8,652 bases of DNA from Acidobacteriota bacterium. GTDB taxonomy: Bacteria > Acidobacteriota > Vicinamibacteria > Vicinamibacterales > 2-12-FULL-66-21. The notes under the pieces were generated by a model, which was not told the DNA's origin, ran no database searches, and was given only the letters and a program-made list of their open reading frames with translations. Positions 1 to 5,363 of the stretch are shown in pieces (within the stretch, counting starts at the first letter, position 1; the number at the start of each line of letters is the position of its first letter). The position numbers and the translations under genes were made by a program. The stretch spans positions 1 to 8,652 of the forward strand of contig JAIVJE010000097.1 in assembly GCA_020200195.1 (NCBI GenBank). Reading direction: 5' to 3'.

Positions 1-1
1 C

Positions 2-595
2 GTCGAAGGCAGTGAATATCCAGAGCTGCGAGACGCTCTGGAAAAGCTGCGGCTCAACGACGCGTCATTTTTTTTCGAGCCCGAGACGTCGGCGGCTCTG
101 GGGTTCGGGTTCCGCTGCGGCTTCCTCGGTCTTTTGCACATGGAGATCGTTCAGGAACGGCTCGAACGCGAGTTCGGGATGGACCTCGTGACGACCGCGC
201 CGGGCGTGTTGTACCGCGTGCTGACGACCGATGGCGTGATGCAGGAGATCGACAGCCCCTCCAAGCTGCCCGAGACGAGCCGGATCGAGAAGATTGAAGA
301 GCCGGTCATCACGGCGATGATGCTGACCCCGTCCGAGCACGTGGGAGCGATTCTGCAGTTGTGCCAGGAAAAGCGGGGCGTCCAGAAATCGATCGAGTAC
401 CTGGCGTCGGATCGCGTACTCGTCACCTACGAGTTACCGTTCAACGAAGTCGTACTGGATTTTTATGACCGGCTGAAAACGCTTTCCAGAGGGTACGCGT
501 CGCTCACCGTCTTGATGCCGGCGAAGATGAACCCCACTTCCCCCACACCGAGCTCCGTGCCGACGACCGGCTTCGGGGAGAACACTCCAACCTGA
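2..595 (+). CDS. lepA: LepA (elongation factor 4), middle-to-late fragment, broken at about 505
   Basis: The plus frame is open from base 2 and matches the middle of LepA, the ribosome-associated GTPase also called EF4. Recognisable blocks are LRLNDASFFFEPE, the family hallmark ALGFGFRCGFLGLLHMEI (positions 104-148), DSPSKLP, EKRGVQ and DRLKTLSRGYASL. By comparison with the roughly 600-residue E. coli protein this covers about residues 318 to 470, that is part of domain III and the V-like domain. The first half must lie outside the window or on the other strand. After SRGYASL (485-505) similarity stops. The last 30 or so codons, to the TGA at 593-595, are only the antisense of the minus-strand lepA 5' half. 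The LepA-specific C-terminal domain is absent. Identity of the fragment is very sure; whether the break is genomic or technical is not known. Confidence 0.93.
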   Translation, partial: VEGSEYPELRDALEKLRLNDASFFFEPETSAALGFGFRCGFLGLLHMEIVQERLEREFGMDLVTTAPGVLYRVLTTDGVMQEIDSPSKLPETSRIEKIEEPVITAMMLTPSEHVGAILQLCQEKRGVQKSIEYLASDRVLVTYELPFNEVVLDFYDRLKTLSRGYASLTVLMPAKMNPTSPTPSSVPTTGFGENTPT

Positions 596-1305
596 TCGAC
601 CTCGTATTCCTGTCCCTTGGCCATCAGCCGGATCTTCATGCCAGGCCGGATGACGCCGTCGATGACCCGCGTCAGGATGATGACCCCGCGGTAGGCGTCG
701 TACCAGGAATCGAAGATCAGCGCCTTGAGCGGCGCGTCTGGATTGCCGTCCGGCGCGGGCAGCCTGTGCACGATCGCCTCGAGGATGTCGTGCACGCCGG
801 TCCCCTCCTTGGCGCTCGCGAGAATGGCGTGGCTGGCATCGAGACCTACGATGTCCTGGATCTGACGCTTGGCTTCGTCGGGCTGCGCGCTTGGCAGGTC
901 GATCTTGTTGATGACGGGGATGATCTCGAGATTGTTCTCGACCGCTAGGTACGCATTGGCGAGCGTCTGCGCCTCGACCCCCTGCGAGGCGTCGACGAGC
1001 AGCAGCGCACCCTCGCACGCGGCCAGTGAACGGGTCACCTCGTAAGAAAAATCGACGTGCCCCGGCGTGTCGATCAGGTTCAGCACGTACTCCTGTCCGT
1101 CGTCGGCGTTGTAGCTGAGACGGACCGCGTGCGCCTTAATCGTAATGCCACGCTCGCGCTCGAGATCCATGCTGTCGAGGACCTGCGCCTCCATCTCGCG
1201 GGGCTGTAGTGCCCCCGTCATCTCGAGGAAGCGGTCCGCGAGTGTAGACTTGCCGTGGTCGATGTGCGCGATGACCGAGAAGTTGCGGATAAAGCGATGG
1301 TCCAC
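463..1305 (-). CDS. lepA: LepA (elongation factor 4), N-terminal fragment, broken at about 496
   Basis: This is the GTPase half of LepA, a translation factor that binds the ribosome and hydrolyses GTP. Visible motifs are the P-loop AHIDHGKST (residues 13-21), the switch I region with RGITIK (52-57), DTPGH (79-83), NKID (133-136) and SAKEGTG (164-170). Domain II follows, to GEVGFIFAGIKTVSDA (255-270). Then similarity ends; ten unrelated residues and a TAA at 463-465 follow. The chosen start is the GTG at 1305-1303, which overlaps the last base of the citrate synthase stop (TAGTG). It is preceded by a GGTGGA (1315-1320) nine bases away and gives the usual start of LepA, with IRNFSVIAHIDHGKS close to the N-terminus. 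The same frame is open further upstream to 1569, but that stretch is antisense-frame noise inside citrate synthase. Domains III, V-like and the C-terminal domain are missing here; part of them lies on the opposite strand at 2-505. Confidence 0.94.
   Translation of the reverse strand: MDHRFIRNFSVIAHIDHGKSTLADRFLEMTGALQPREMEAQVLDSMDLERERGITIKAHAVRLSYNADDGQEYVLNLIDTPGHVDFSYEVTRSLAACEGALLLVDASQGVEAQTLANAYLAVENNLEIIPVINKIDLPSAQPDEAKRQIQDIVGLDASHAILASAKEGTGVHDILEAIVHRLPAPDGNPDAPLKALIFDSWYDAYRGVIILTRVIDGVIRPGMKIRLMAKGQEYEVDQVGVFSPKPVVGTELGVGEVGFIFAGIKTVSDAYPLESVFSRS
496..505. other. Inverted junction inside lepA
   Basis: The plus-strand LepA reading (…SRGYAS-L) and the minus-strand LepA reading (…IKTVSDA) both end here. 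Bases 497-505 (GCGTCGCTC) can be read as conserved A-S-L on plus, and their complement as S-D-A on minus, so about nine bases fit both halves. To the left of the junction only the plus reading resembles LepA; to the right only the minus reading does. A short shared inverted sequence at the joint is what a microhomology-driven inversion or fold-back leaves. Confidence 0.85.
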
Positions 1306-2444
1306 TATCGCTGTTCCACCGGAAGCACCATCTGCGGGTAGGGCGGACCGATGTAATCGGTGCGAGGCCGGATCAGCCGATTGTTCGAGTACTGTTCCAG
1401 GCAGTGCGCGGTCCATCCCGCGATCCGGCTCACCGCGAAGATCGGCGTGAACAGGTCGATGGGAATGCCCAGCGTGTAATACGTCGACGCCGAGTAGAAA
1501 TCCACGTTCGCATTCAGCTTCTTTTCTCCCTTGACCAGGGTTTCGATGCGCTGCGACATCGCGTACCACCGTGTGTTGCCGACCCGCTCGCCCAGCTCTT
1601 TCGACATCCGCCGGAGGTGCGTCGCCCGCGGATCTTCCGTCCGGTACACCCGATGGCCGAACCCGGGGATCTTGATCTTCTTCGCGAGCCTGGCTCGAAT
1701 GGCATCGTCGATCCGGTCCGGCGTTGAGTCCTCGCCGATCTCGATCAACAGCCTCATGACGTCGGCGTTGGCGCCGCCGTGGAGCGGCCCCTTCAACGTG
1801 CCGATCGCCGCCACGATGGCAGAGTGCATATCCGTCAGCGTGGCCGCCGCGACGCGGGCGGCGAATGTCGAGGCGTTCAGTTCATGATCTGCGTGCAGGA
1901 CCAGCGCAACGTCGAACGCGCGCGTCGAGAGGGCATCGGGCCGATTGCCGGTCAGCATGTAGAGGAAATTCGCCGCGTGGCCGAGTGCCGGATCGGGCTG
2001 GATCGGACCTCCCCCGGCCTGCAGCCGTCCGTACGTCGCCACCAGGCTCGCGAGTTGGGCCGTCAGCCGCACCGCCTTTCGATCGTTCGCCTGGGGAGAG
2101 TTGTCGCTGGCGTCGGGGTCGTAGTGGCCGAGTGCCGATGTGAGCGTTCGCAGCGTGTCCATCCCGTCTGACGCTGGCAACTGTTTCATCAACCGGAGGA
2201 TCGGCTCGCCGAGCGGACGCGCGGCGGCCAGTTGTGACTGCAGATCGCCGAGCTCACCGCGGTTCGGCAGGCGGCCGTGCCAGAGGAGGTAACAGACGTC
2301 TTCGAACGACGCCGCGCGCACCAGGTCGTGAATATCGTGCCCGTGATACGCCAGAATGCCGCGGTCGCCGTCGAGATAACAGATCGCCGAGGATGCCGCG
2401 ACGACGTCTTCCAACCCCGCTTTCGCCTTCGCGTCGGTCGTCAT
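1305..2444 (-). CDS. Citrate synthase, short bacterial type (possibly 2-methylcitrate synthase)
   Basis: Condenses acetyl-CoA with oxaloacetate to citrate, the entry step of the TCA cycle, in the cytoplasm. At 379 residues it has the length of the dimeric short type (Bacillus CitA/CitZ-like), not the longer hexameric E. coli GltA, and has no N-terminal zinc-binding extension. Active-site motifs are complete: HADHELNAS (184-192, with H187), GPLHGGANADVM (219-230, H222), GFGHRVYRTEDPR (261-273, H264) and NVDFYSA (313-319, D315). These correspond to the two catalytic histidines and the aspartate of the family, plus an oxaloacetate-binding histidine. The C-terminus carries RPRTDYIGP. The start ATG (2444-2442) has no clear Shine-Dalgarno. 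It lies 42 bases after the membrane-protein gene, and the stop overlaps lepA by one base, so co-transcription is likely. Propionyl-CoA-using methylcitrate synthases share these motifs; no prp neighbours are seen, so citrate synthase is preferred. Confidence 0.95.
   Translation of the reverse strand: MTTDAKAKAGLEDVVAASSAICYLDGDRGILAYHGHDIHDLVRAASFEDVCYLLWHGRLPNRGELGDLQSQLAAARPLGEPILRLMKQLPASDGMDTLRTLTSALGHYDPDASDNSPQANDRKAVRLTAQLASLVATYGRLQAGGGPIQPDPALGHAANFLYMLTGNRPDALSTRAFDVALVLHADHELNASTFAARVAAATLTDMHSAIVAAIGTLKGPLHGGANADVMRLLIEIGEDSTPDRIDDAIRARLAKKIKIPGFGHRVYRTEDPRATHLRRMSKELGERVGNTRWYAMSQRIETLVKGEKKLNANVDFYSASTYYTLGIPIDLFTPIFAVSRIAGWTAHCLEQYSNNRLIRPRTDYIGPPYPQMVLPVEQR
1315..1320 (-). promoter_or_regulatory. 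Ribosome binding site of lepA
   Basis: GGTGGA on the minus strand, nine bases before the GTG at 1305. It lies within the last codons of citrate synthase and supports this start over in-frame codons further upstream, which would bury the start deep inside citrate synthase. Confidence 0.5.
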
Positions 2445-2465
2445 AAGAGCAATGATACCAACAGT

Positions 2466-2486
2466 CGCGGGGACGCGCGGGGACGC
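2466..2486. repeat. Two tandem copies of a 10-base unit
   Basis: CGCGGGGACG occurs at 2466-2475 and again at 2476-2485, followed by one more matching base. It fills half of the 42-base gap between the membrane-protein stop (2489-2487) and the citrate synthase start. It is a direct repeat, not an inverted one, so it does not by itself form a terminator hairpin. It may be simple slippage. Confidence 0.8.
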
Positions 2487-2927
2487 TCAGATCGTCGCGA
2501 CGCGACGCACCGCCGCGCCAGTGGGCTTGTAAATCAGCCCGACGACCATGCCATACACCGCAAACTCGACGATGAAATCGATCAACCATGCCGCCAGCAG
2601 CCGGGTAGAGGCGGGCCATACCATGTATTCCCAGATCGCGCCGAAGGTGCTCAACATGATGCCCACGAGGACACCGAACCGCAGACCTTCCTGCAGGCCG
2701 TTTCCCCCTTCGTAGCCTTTGGCGTACGCATACGAGAACGCGAGGAACCCAATCAGCGAAAAGCCGTACGCCACCGGCATGATGGCTGACGCCTGCGCCT
2801 GGGGCCGCAACATCGGCATGTGCTGCAGGTAGACCTCTTCAAGGAGCACCGCGTGGACGAGGAAGCCGAACCCGAAAGAGAGGATCCAGACGGCGACTGC
2901 CCCGAGCGCGACGCGCGGAAAATTCAT
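2487..2927 (-). CDS. Small four-helix membrane protein of unknown function
   Basis: A 146-residue hydrophobic protein with four probable membrane spans at about residues 7-29, 49-69, 82-102 and 109-133. The N-terminus MNFPRVALGAVAVW is short, with one arginine, and the C-terminus is basic (RR at 141-142). The loop between spans 2 and 3 reads YAKGYEGGNGLQEGLRFG (68-85). I recognise this as a recurring motif of small uncharacterised membrane proteins in GC-rich soil-type bacteria, but I know no function or named domain for it with confidence. The start is firm: AAAGGAG stands six bases before the ATG. It follows the glycosyltransferase by 65 bases and precedes citrate synthase by 42 on the same strand. 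A TATAGT hexamer at 2963-2958 could be a -10 box of its own promoter, but no good -35 goes with it. No catalytic residues are apparent. Confidence 0.85.
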   Translation of the reverse strand: MNFPRVALGAVAVWILSFGFGFLVHAVLLEEVYLQHMPMLRPQAQASAIMPVAYGFSLIGFLAFSYAYAKGYEGGNGLQEGLRFGVLVGIMLSTFGAIWEYMVWPASTRLLAAWLIDFIVEFAVYGMVVGLIYKPTGAAVRRVATI

Positions 2928-2933
2928 GAACCG

Positions 2934-2940
2934 CTCCTTT
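2934..2940 (-). promoter_or_regulatory. Strong Shine-Dalgarno of the small membrane protein
   Basis: AAAGGAG on the minus strand, six bases before the ATG at 2927-2925. It is the only textbook ribosome binding site in the window and fixes this start. Confidence 0.8.
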
Positions 2941-2992
2941 GGTGGGAATCGGAGCGGACTATATCAAAGCGAGAGTCGATGGTGTGGTCCCG

Positions 2993-4489
2993 CTATTTCG
3001 CGACTTCAGGCGATTTCAGCATCACGTTCTCGCCGGTGTACTGCTGCAGGATGGAGAGCAGCCCGGTGTACAGGAACCCCACCTGAAAGAGCATCAGGAA
3101 TGGAAGCGTTCCGTAGATCTGGTTGGCCAGGGCGTAGAACACCGTCCCGGTGAAGTAGAGGCCGAGCGCGAGCTCGATCAACGGCTGGACGCCCACCGAC
3201 TGGTGATACTTCTTCCCCACCCACTCGTCGCTGTCGTGTTCGATGCCATACTTGGGCGTCCTGGCGAATTCGCTCTGGTTGCCGAAGATCGCCTCGAGGA
3301 CCGCACGCGTGTTGTTCACGCACAGACCGATTCCGATCGACATCAGGAACGGCAGGTACTTCAGACGCTGGCGCCAGTCGGCGTATAGCTCCCGCTGCGA
3401 CACGATGTAGAAGTTGCCGACCGACAGCGTAGCCGCGAAGAACAGCGGCACATCGATCAGCAGCATCTCCGTCCACCCCATGTTGTAGCGCACCCACATG
3501 GCCGGAAACATCAGCACGGACAGCAGCGACATCATCAGGTAGTTGAAGTTCGCGGAGAGATGAAAAAAGGCCTCGGCCTTCACCGCCAGGGGCTGTTTCG
3601 AGCGGAGGATCCGCGGCAGCAGCTTGATACACGTCTGGATGGACCCTTTCGCCCAGCGATGCTGCTGCGACTTGAACGAGTTCATTTCGACCGGCACTTC
3701 CGCCGGCGCGACGACGTCCGACAGGAAAATGAACCGCCAGCCCTCGAGCTGCGCGCGGTAGCTGAGATCCAGATCCTCGGTGAGGGTGTCGTGCTGCCAG
3801 CCACCGGCGGAGCCAATCGCTTCGCGACGCCACACCCCCGCCGTGCCGTTGAAATTGAAGAAGCATCCCGCGCGATTCCGACCGCCGTGCTCCAGCACGA
3901 AGTGCGCGTCGAGCAGCATGGACTGGATCTTCGTGAGCAGCGAGTAATCCTGGTTGATGTGGCCCCAGCGCGCCTGGACCATCCCGACCTTCGGGTCGGT
4001 CTGGAAGTACGGCAACGTCCGCTGCAGGAAGTCCGCCCCCGGGACGAAATCGGCGTCAAAAATCGCGACGAATTCGCCAGACGCTGCCTTGAGCCCGGCG
4101 TCGAGTGCTCCGGCCTTGTAGCCGCGGCGATCGACGCGATGGATGTAGCTGATATTGAAACCACGCGCGGCATGCCGGCGCACGGCCAGCTCGGCAATGC
4201 TGGTCGTCTCGTCCGTCGAGTCGTCCAGCACCTGGATTTCGAGCAGCTCCTGCGGGTAGTCGAGGTCACACACCGAGGCGATCAGGCGGTCGGCGACGTA
4301 CATCTCGTTGTAGATCGGAAGCTGGACCGTCACCCGCGGCAGCACCGTCAGTGGAGGCAACGGCGCCGGGGCCCGGCCCTTGTTTTTCATGTAAAGATAA
4401 ACAAGGTAATACCGATGCCAGCCGTAAATGGCCAGGATGCTCAGCACGAAGAAGTACAGGACGAGGACGAACGTTTCAGGCAGCGACAT
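2993..4489 (-). CDS. Membrane-bound processive glycosyltransferase, family 2 (cellulose synthase/CslA-like)
   Basis: A 498-residue inner-membrane enzyme expected to polymerise a beta-linked polysaccharide from a nucleotide sugar and move it across the membrane. One N-terminal span (about 7-33) is followed by a cytoplasmic GT-A domain with all family signatures: LPIYNE (57-62), DDSTD (89-93), the metal-binding DAD (145-147), TEDLDLS (237-243) and QQHRW (275-279, the QxxRW of processive synthases). About five more spans follow (roughly 311-333, 341-363, 378-398, 434-456 and 460-482). There is no PilZ domain and no cellulose operon partner nearby, and the size resembles plant CslA-type mannan synthases more than BcsA. 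The sugar and product cannot be read from sequence. The start ATG at 4489 has no clear Shine-Dalgarno, but the first residues lead directly into the first span. A good promoter lies just upstream. It is probably the first gene of the leftward unit. Confidence 0.92.
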   Translation of the reverse strand: MSLPETFVLVLYFFVLSILAIYGWHRYYLVYLYMKNKGRAPAPLPPLTVLPRVTVQLPIYNEMYVADRLIASVCDLDYPQELLEIQVLDDSTDETTSIAELAVRRHAARGFNISYIHRVDRRGYKAGALDAGLKAASGEFVAIFDADFVPGADFLQRTLPYFQTDPKVGMVQARWGHINQDYSLLTKIQSMLLDAHFVLEHGGRNRAGCFFNFNGTAGVWRREAIGSAGGWQHDTLTEDLDLSYRAQLEGWRFIFLSDVVAPAEVPVEMNSFKSQQHRWAKGSIQTCIKLLPRILRSKQPLAVKAEAFFHLSANFNYLMMSLLSVLMFPAMWVRYNMGWTEMLLIDVPLFFAATLSVGNFYIVSQRELYADWRQRLKYLPFLMSIGIGLCVNNTRAVLEAIFGNQSEFARTPKYGIEHDSDEWVGKKYHQSVGVQPLIELALGLYFTGTVFYALANQIYGTLPFLMLFQVGFLYTGLLSILQQYTGENVMLKSPEVAK

Positions 4490-4520
4490 AGTATGAATCA
4501 GTCACGCGGCACAATCGGTC

Positions 4521-4550
4521 ATTGTATCGACCGCCTGTACGGGAAGTCAA
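4521..4550 (-). promoter_or_regulatory. Sigma-70 type promoter for the glycosyltransferase unit
   Basis: On the minus strand, TTGACT (4550-4545) and TACAAT (4526-4521) are separated by 18 bases. Both hexamers are close to consensus. The -10 box lies about 31 bases before the glycosyltransferase ATG. It sits within the 83-base divergent region shared with larB; I see no comparably good promoter facing larB. Confidence 0.6.
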
Positions 4551-4572
4551 CGAGCGGTAATCACGTGGCGCG

Positions 4573-5322
4573 ATGAACCGCCAGCAGCTCCGCGAGCTTC
4601 TGGACGAAGTCCAAACCGGAACTACCACGCCCGAGGTGGCCCAGAGCCGCATCCTTCAAGTTTTGCGCCAAGCGCCGTTCGAAGACCTGGGCTTCGCCCG
4701 CGTAGACCTTCACCGCGCGGTCCGGCAGGGTTTCCCCGAGGTCATTTTCGCCCCTGGCAAGAGTCCAACTCAGGTTGCCGCAATCGCTTCCCGCATTGTC
4801 AGCGCCGGCCAGAGCCTGCTGGTCACGCGCGCGACTGCCGAAACCTTCGCTGCGGTTGCCGAGGTGCTGCCGGCGGCCGTCTTCCACGACGTGGCCAGAA
4901 TCGTGACGCTCAAAGTCGGGGATCCACCCCCGGGCCGGGGTCCCGTGGTGGTGAGCGCCGCGGGGACCGCCGACCTGCCGGTCGCCGAGGAGGCGGCTGT
5001 CTCGGCCGAGATGATGGGCAATACGGTGGAGCGGCTGTTTGACGTCGGTGTCGCCGGGCTTCATCGGCTGTTGTCCGAACACGACCGTCTCATCCGAGCA
5101 CGAGTCGTAATCGTCGTCGCCGGCATGGAAGGTGCTCTTCCCAGCGTCGTCGGCGGGCTGGTCGACGTTCCGGTGATAGCCGTACCGACCAGCGTCGGGT
5201 GCGAGCGGCGTGGCGGTGGTCAACATCGACAACGGGTTCGGCGCGGCCGCCATGGCGAGCGCCATCAATCATCTCCCATAAGTAATTCCGCGGTTGTCGC
5301 GGTCCATCCGACTGGACTATAG
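4573..5322 (+). CDS. larB: LarB, nickel-pincer cofactor carboxylase/hydrolase, frameshifted near the C-terminus
   Basis: LarB carboxylates the pyridinium ring of nicotinic acid adenine dinucleotide and splits off AMP, the first step toward the nickel-pincer nucleotide of lactate racemase LarA and relatives. Residues 1-209 are typical: an N-terminal helical part with FEDLGFARVDLHRAVRQG (36-53), PEVIFAPGKS (55-64), GTADLPVAEEAAV (131-143), then a PurE-like core with VVAGMEGALPSVVGGL (181-196) and PVIAVPTSVG (200-209). There the family continues with a Tyr-Gly-rich stretch, ALL-x-ML and LN-x-CA. Here the frame instead changes, and the remaining 40 residues to the TGA at 5320-5322 are unrelated and Arg-rich. 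The real C-terminus sits in the next frame (5201-5281). The missing stretch should include the cysteine known to attack the pyridine ring, so as written the protein should be inactive. No larA, larC or larE is in view. It is divergent from the glycosyltransferase. Confidence 0.9.
   Translation: MNRQQLRELLDEVQTGTTTPEVAQSRILQVLRQAPFEDLGFARVDLHRAVRQGFPEVIFAPGKSPTQVAAIASRIVSAGQSLLVTRATAETFAAVAEVLPAAVFHDVARIVTLKVGDPPPGRGPVVVSAAGTADLPVAEEAAVSAEMMGNTVERLFDVGVAGLHRLLSEHDRLIRARVVIVVAGMEGALPSVVGGLVDVPVIAVPTSVGCERRGGGQHRQRVRRGRHGERHQSSPISNSAVVAVHPTGL
5201..5281 (+). pseudogene. larB: Detached C-terminus of LarB, in the +1 frame
   Basis: Reading from GCG at 5201 gives ASGVAVVNIDNGFGAAAMAS followed by AINHLP and a TAA (5279-5281), which is the normal end of LarB. 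Family members have about 18 residues between SVG and this ASGV. One base is present here, so 53 bases are missing, which accounts exactly for the shift. Restoring them would give a protein of about 253 residues, the usual LarB length, ending just before the mutS2 promoter. Confidence 0.85.
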
Positions 5323-5323
5323 T
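5294..5323 (+). promoter_or_regulatory. Possible promoter of mutS2-dnaG
   Basis: TTGTCG (5294-5299) and TATAGT (5318-5323) are 18 bases apart, 40 bases before the mutS2 ATG and just after the true larB stop at 5281. The -10 box is good and the -35 box moderate. The remaining intergenic sequence (5282-5363) shows no convincing terminator. Confidence 0.4.
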
Positions 5324-5363
5324 TGAGGATTGTCCTGACGGGCATCCCTCCGTCTCACGCTCC

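Noticed and set aside
506..595. Tail of the plus-strand lepA fragment as a new protein ending
   Set aside because: It is simply the antisense of the minus-strand lepA 5' half beyond the junction and matches nothing in LepA.
1306..1569. Upstream extension of the lepA minus-strand reading frame as a real N-terminal extension
   Set aside because: It lies wholly inside citrate synthase in another frame, is His- and Arg-rich like antisense-frame noise, and LepA normally starts right before the RNFSVIAHIDHGKS block.
2928..2992. Promoter or terminator between the glycosyltransferase and the membrane protein
   Set aside because: A TATAGT is present but there is no fitting -35 box, and no stem-loop with a T run is visible.
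4563..4568. CACGTG palindrome before larB as an operator
   Set aside because: A single six-base palindrome is expected by chance in GC-rich DNA, and no second site or spacing supports a regulator.
3560..4576. Open plus frame of 338 codons opposite the glycosyltransferase
   Set aside because: It is antisense to a gene with complete catalytic motifs; its composition is Arg-, Val- and Asp-rich shadow, and no family is recognised.
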